Part shown: positions 55,677-64,000 of the stretch, piece after piece
How positions within the stretch are numbered: the first letter of the stretch is position 1
Layout: every line of letters starts with the position of its first letter
Source: Panulirus ornatus
Lineage: Eukaryota > Arthropoda > Malacostraca > Decapoda > Palinuridae
DNA length: 64,000 nucleotides
NCBI RefSeq assembly: GCF_036320965.1
Contig: NC_092251.1
Coordinates: 363,501-427,500 of the forward strand
Direction: 5' to 3'
The notes under the pieces: generated by a model
Databases searched by the model: none
Told to the model about the DNA's origin: nothing
The model's input: only the letters and a program-made list of their open reading frames with translations
Made by a program: the position numbers and the translations under genes

Positions 55677-55677
<1 letters not shown>
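55347..55677. other. Intergenic, no gene seen
   Basis: AT-rich sequence. The open frame running out of the 36-bp repeat has no recognisable motif. Confidence 0.55.
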
Positions 55678-55728
<51 letters not shown>

Positions 55729-55739
55729 GGGGGGGGGGC
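55678..55739. repeat. (GA)n followed by a G run (second copy)
   Basis: About 24 GA units, then AA and a run of about 12 G, the same layout as at 54943-55024. Confidence 0.93.
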
Positions 55740-56016
55740 GTCCATCAAAGAATCTATCACATTAAGCGAGCCCACATCAGATCCTCAAATCCTGTAGGAA
55801 GGAAAACAGCCAACGTGTCCACGGCGACATTACTCTGCTAGATCGGGTTACTGAAGGTCATTAATCTCTCTATATCTTTTTCGTTATTGTCATCATATTA
55901 TCTTTGACAACAAAGACATCAAAATTTTCGCCGTTTGAAGTTGACTATTATTGAATTTTCGTGACGCTAATAACGTTGACTGAAAACTTTTTGTTGTTAT
56001 GTTCCGGATGGGAGAT

Positions 56017-56167
56017 GTACCAGCTGCTCGGGTCAACTGTACCACCTGCTCGAGTCAGCTGTACCAGCTGTTTGGGTCAACTGCACCACCTGCTCGGGTC
56101 AGTTATACCAGCTGTTCGGGTCAGCTGTACCATCTGCTCAGGTCAGCTGTACCCCCTGCTCGGGTGA
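56017..56167. repeat. 22-bp tandem repeat, about 7 units
   Basis: The unit is AGCTGTACCACCTGCTCGGGTC or close to it (first 20 bases AGCTGTACCACCTGCTCGGG), with point variants. Confidence 0.85.
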
Positions 56168-58562
56168 AACAATCATCACGAGCAATGACACCAACATCAG
56201 GGTCAACAATAGTCGATCGATGATGTTTCACAATTAAAAGAAATATAGATTTTGAGTAAGTACGAGTAAGTATTATGAATAATGAGTAAGTACGAGTAAG
56301 TATTATAAGTAATGAGTAAGTACGAGTATTATAAAGAGCTAAGATTTTCTCATTTTACCTCATTAGGTTCTCTCCACTGTGTGTAGCGCAGTGGAAAACA
56401 TGGACAAAAGTTAGAAATTTTGTACCTTGGAACTCGAGTCTTTTTTCCTCGTGTTCACCTTGGAACTCAAATTATTTTTTCCTCGTGTTCATTCTTCTAA
56501 TTTCTCTTTCGCACTGACCAAATTATCATGGAAGTCATGACAAACTAATGAGGCTTTAACTTCTAGTTATCAATATGTCGTCATTGCCGTTAGACGTCTA
56601 TTATGAGTAATTCATTATGAGTCGTCTCCCATAACAGGGCTAAAACTGGCCATGAAAAATCCCGTTCTTGTGTTTAACTGATGCGAATGTCTCGACTTCC
56701 AATACGATTTGTTCAACAGTTCAGGAAGTAAGATATATATTGGTCATTAACATGGCCAGTGTTCCGTACACACTGCCAACTGTCACTGTAATAGTCAGCA
56801 TCATATGTTGCCTTCGCTCGTCTCTCCCGCAGGAAACTCGGGATGATATGAGTCATACTTAAAAAAAAAGAAAAGCCTTGTGACTGACGTGAGGATATAT
56901 TTCATTGTTGTGTAAGAGATGTGGCAACACTTTAGAAACAATGAAGCAGCTTAGCCAACATGAGCTGATATGTTGTATGGTCGAGCTTTACTAAGCATGG
57001 GGAAGTGGGGTAAACGACGCAGTTTGTGTTCTGTGAGGGAGGGAGTTTTACACTCGTGGGGCTCCATCACCTGGCCTTCCTGTACCATCATCAACTTAAC
57101 CTTCTGTATGTTCTCCTTATTCACAGTTTCATCACTCCTTTTGTGCATGAATGTTTGGGTTCTATTTAGCAATCTATGTATTTTTCAACATCGATCATTC
57201 AAGATGATATTCATCAATATTCCTCATAATACTCCTCATATCTATATCAAACAATACTAATGAAATTATAACATCCCTGTCTAACCTTCATTTGCCCACC
57301 TTCCACAGCGGAGCACCAGATGTCTTAACTTGAATTTTCTCATCATAATTGTGAAGGGTTTGGGCAGACTTAACGTCACTTGGGTCGTGTCCTGTAGTCA
57401 GATGTGCAGTACAATAAAAGGCTCGCAGAGTAACTTTGTATCTCGGTAATGTAAACCAAGCCAAGCTAGGCCGGGGATACATTCATTTCATGCAACAATA
57501 AATGTCACGAGTAGTGCGGCAATACAAGAGAGACCTGTGCTAGGACACATGGCAAAGTTATACCTAAATGTTCCATGAAACTACTTCTGGAATTGTATGA
57601 GGACAGTGTTGTGTGTAGTCTGTTAGAGCAATTTGCAATAACGTTAAGGTGAACTGATCATGTCATATCTTTTTTTTTTATACTGATTCTGGGATTCTTA
57701 TGATAGTTCATTACATATAACACATCACTTCTGCTCCGGCAGTTCATTACATATAACACATCACCTCTGCTCCGGCAGGTAACGCTTCTCTTCATCTTAC
57801 AGTGCGCGTTCCTCTACTGTGTGCGCCGGACTGGCTCATCTGATTCCTAAACAGTATACTTTTGCGGGTTGAGTTTTGATGCTGTTCTTAGCGTTCGATG
57901 GTGTTATTCAAGAATGTGTTTATTTGCCAGTCGATGATTGTATTATGATAGCAATTATCAACAAGACTTTGTTTCACGATGGTTACGTCTTGACGGTGTA
58001 TAGTCCAGTGTGGGCAATTTCCATGGTCACATAAGCTCTTCGTAGATATGAGTTTATGACACTAAGTTTATATCTTGTAGGGCCTTCACTGTTGGCATTC
58101 ATATAACTTCCTAGCTTGGTGGACTTTCTACACATGCTTGTTATGTATATGTTATTCTTTCCCTCTATTTGGGAAGAGAATTATGTTGTCCACACTAAGG
58201 TCACATACGTATTGTCACACCAACATACTTCCACATTCATAGATATAAACATGTTAACCACTGTATCAATGTAGCTATCATCACTTAATGTTCAATCAAG
58301 TTCATAATCAATAAACCATACTATTTACTGCGTAAACATTCCTGTATATCTGTCACCTTTTCTGTCTAAACGTACTTCACCCATATGCTCATCCATGATG
58401 TAGAAATATCCAGATCACCCCAGTCATAAGCTCTTACACTATCACTTAACTAGTAACTAACTCATGACTTTTCGGTTCTACAAAAACTGTAACGCCTGAA
58501 CTGTGTACTCTCGACCGGCTGGCTGCCTGAACCCAATAGACCGTTATTTTATGTTTGATTAG
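56168..58562. other. Intergenic with short duplications
   Basis: At 56255-56335 GAGTAAGTACGAGTAAGTAT repeats about three times. At 57703-57778 a 38-bp segment (TTCATTACATATAACACATC ... TGCTCCGGCAG) is present twice in tandem. No gene was recognised. Confidence 0.6.
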
Positions 58563-58652
58563 ATTTACATACATACATACATCATGCATACATACATACA
58601 TACATAGTATACATACATACATCATACATACATAAATACATACATACATACA
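58563..58652. repeat. (ATAC)n tetranucleotide repeat
   Basis: ACATACATAC units interrupted by CATCATGC and ATAGT. Confidence 0.9.
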
Positions 58653-59893
58653 TGAAGAAGACATAACCACTAAACTGATCACTCTCTCACTGGAGTCTCT
58701 TGGTTGTACTGGAATGTTATAATGAAAAGTTTATACGTATTCCTCGTCAGAAAATCGCAAGAAAATCGTTTTATCGCAATGAATGGCTCTGAAACAAGCG
58801 CCGAGCAACCGCTAACACTTTCTATTTTCTTATTTTTTTTCTGGTCTAGCGTAGCAATATATCTCAAGGGTCGGTGGGGATAAAAGGTTTTGTGGCGGTC
58901 AGTGTGATGGGCGGTACCAGCTGTGGAGAAGCTGCCTCTCACAATCTCACTCGCTTTCCTTCTTTACGTAACGTAAACATAACTAGCCATTTGCCTTACA
59001 CAGTACTCGTATCGCCACTTGCAGGCGACTCATATCTTGCTAAATACGTTCTTCATGGGTTAATAGTGGTCAGGAAGAAGACTCGATGCTTTGCATAGAT
59101 ATAGTGCATAAGCATTTATTACCACCGTGAAACTTGGCTCGACTTTTGACCCAGCAGACACATCACCACCTCTCATGTACCACGAATTTCAAAAACTGTC
59201 CACTACAGAATGATAAGGAGTCATTATGGGTGTGATCTGACTACATCAAGATGTTCTAGACGTCTTCAAGATGTACCCGGCAAATGATCTTATCTTTAGT
59301 ACGTCCCAAATAATATTTCGGACACTGCAACTTTCGTAGAGTAACATACATCTAAACGCGAGAGGTTTAGTGTCTTCCAGACCGCCCATTACACTAATGG
59401 AATCTGTACGTAACTCTGTACATTATCAGAGTCACACGTTAAGGCTCTTGTTTTAACCCATAAAATAGTCGTAATAATTTTTAGTAGATTTCATGAACCA
59501 GCCAGCAGAAAGTTGCTAGAAAATAGAGCTGTTAGTACAACAAAGAGGTAGTAGTCCTGCATGGCTCTCCACTCTAGCCTAGGTCCGTAGCTACACCTAA
59601 ATACCTCGAGTAGCAGTAAATCCTAAACACTGTCACTCGTGTGACCTCCTCCTCCTCCTCCTCCTCCCATTGTACCAAATTGTCAATATGACGTTCGCTC
59701 TTACTGCGTCTGGTGGCGAGGGGCCACCATGTTTAAACACCAAGTGTTAACCGAGGAGAAAACATATTTAAAGAGTTTACCGAAGAACTGAAAACAGCTG
59801 GCCGGCCCTCAGCTGGACCAGGTAGAGCAACGTATCTGACGGCTTAACAGAGTGACCCTCAGGTTTGTTTTTTGTATGCCTGTCTATCCTTGT

Positions 59894-59950
<57 letters not shown>

Positions 59951-60042
59951 TAATCATCTACTTGAACGGTGCGGGGAGAAACTTCTACATACGCAGGTTT
60001 CCATCTCCTGTGTGTTTATATTTACATGATCTTATTCTCATT
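58653..60042. other. Intergenic, no gene seen
   Basis: Includes (CTC)n at 59647-59667 and (TG)n at 59897-59945. No coding signal was recognised. Confidence 0.6.
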
Positions 60043-63262
<3,220 letters not shown>

Positions 63263-63285
63263 AGAGTTTACTTTCTAGCTATGAA

Positions 63286-63855
63286 TATTTTTTTTAATGC
63301 TTTCTCTGTCATTCTCTCAGTCTTTTCTTTTATCTTGAAGGCTCAAGTCACGGACAAAAGTCCACATCAAGGCTGGGCCTTCATTGAAAAACCGAGAGAA
63401 ATATGAAACGGAAAAACAAAAGACAAAGGAAAGTATTTACGAATTTTGGAGAAAGTGAAAAACCTGTCTTGTGAATTGTGCTAAGTCATAGTTATTGGGA
63501 AAGATATAAGAAAGTAGAGCTCCAAAGCTTCGACGTGTAAAGAAAGAAGCAGTTATCCAAATGGCCTACCCTTGAGTGGCTGATGGCCACACAATCATTT
63601 TGCACAGCAGCTTGCCGAGTATTGCGTGGTCTAGCTAGTGGTGGGGCCACACAAACAGCCAGTTCTCGGTGGCAAAAACCAAACCAATACCTATAGAAGA
63701 GGGAAAGTGATCCAGCATCGCGGCGTAGGGCAAGGGGGTCAAGTTTGGAAGTTTGCCTGGGGCTGTTTATAAGTTGGACAGCTTTCAGCTCAACTCTGTC
63801 AAGTAAGGATACAGAGCCAGGACCGTTCCATAATGTTAACGGGAGTTTCCTTCCG
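63286..63855 (-). mobile_element. Retroelement C-terminal fragment of a second family
   Basis: On the minus strand an open stretch without methionine (63839-63492) reads LWNGPGSVSLLDRVELKAVQ, LINSPRQTSKLDPLALRRDA, GSLSLFYRYWFGFCHRELAV, then ARPRNTRQAAVQ and a TAA stop. LDRV-x4-AVxLI and LALRRDxGSLSLFYRYxxGxC are, from family knowledge, the C-terminal part of many arthropod non-LTR elements. A T run at 63287-63295 may be its A tail read backwards. It is not the same family as the four LINE copies above. Confidence 0.7.
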
Positions 63856-64000
63856 TGAATATGTGGTGTATATGTTTGTATAGATATTGAGTGTTTCCAC
63901 GTGTGGTATATGTGTCTGTATAGTTATGGAGTAGCTCCATATGTGATATATGCGTCTGTATAGGAGTAGAATTTCTACATATATGGTATGTGTCTGTATA
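63856..64000. repeat. Imperfect repeat of about 46-50 bp at the right edge
   Basis: GTGGTATATGTGTCTGTATA recurs about three times with changes, continuing past the window edge. Confidence 0.7.

Overview
This is a eukaryotic, intron-rich, repeat-dense window. It most likely comes from a decapod crustacean. Three things point there: an arthropod-type classical cadherin with EGF and laminin-G modules, a heavy load of di-, tri- and tetranucleotide repeats, and several copies of a non-LTR retrotransposon whose 3' module I associate from memory with decapod genomes. The species-level call is inference. No prokaryotic operon, CRISPR array, tRNA or rRNA was seen.

Positions 1-48200 on the + strand hold the 3' part of one neural-cadherin (CadN)-like gene. 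I place 18 exons by reading frame, splice consensus and phase. In order they encode five cadherin repeats (the first complete only with the exon at the left edge), the membrane-proximal non-chordate cadherin region, EGF-1, laminin-G-1, EGF-2, the start of laminin-G-2, and, after a very large gap, a cytoplasmic tail with the catenin-binding signature DDLRNYAYEGEGSS. All junctions are phase-consistent up to the exon ending at 25201. Between 25202 and 46790 the rest of laminin-G-2, the last EGF, the transmembrane segment and the juxtamembrane region should occur, but none is found. That interval is almost wholly one 21-bp satellite of about 1009 units (25433-46621), and direct joining of the flanking exons is out of frame.

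The introns are full of tandem repeats, and several abut splice sites. A 68-unit 31-bp minisatellite has duplicated a 3' splice site itself (3625-5731). A donor at 5908 runs straight into (GA)n. A retroelement tail of (TA)n(TG)n lies about 30 bp from an acceptor at 15399. A 944-bp perfect (TC)n serves as the polypyrimidine tract for the acceptor at 17751. Other arrays have units of 26 bp (9818-10938), 33 bp (24224-24485), 21 bp (19800-19930), 22 bp (52973-54527, with a 132-bp higher-order period) and 36 bp (55128-55346).

Mobile elements: four loci of one LINE family (APE-type endonuclease plus reverse transcriptase) lie at 184-1248 (inverted pair), 7769-8955, 13569-15228 and 60043-63262. All are truncated or broken. 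A different retroelement leaves a C-terminal fragment at 63286-63855. The 3' flank (48201-60040) is poor in recognisable genes; a minus-strand candidate terminal exon with its own AATAAA (51103-51316) is the only one I would flag.

I did not find a new biological system. The most unusual things are the satellite sitting where the membrane-anchoring exons should be, and the array of decoy splice acceptors.
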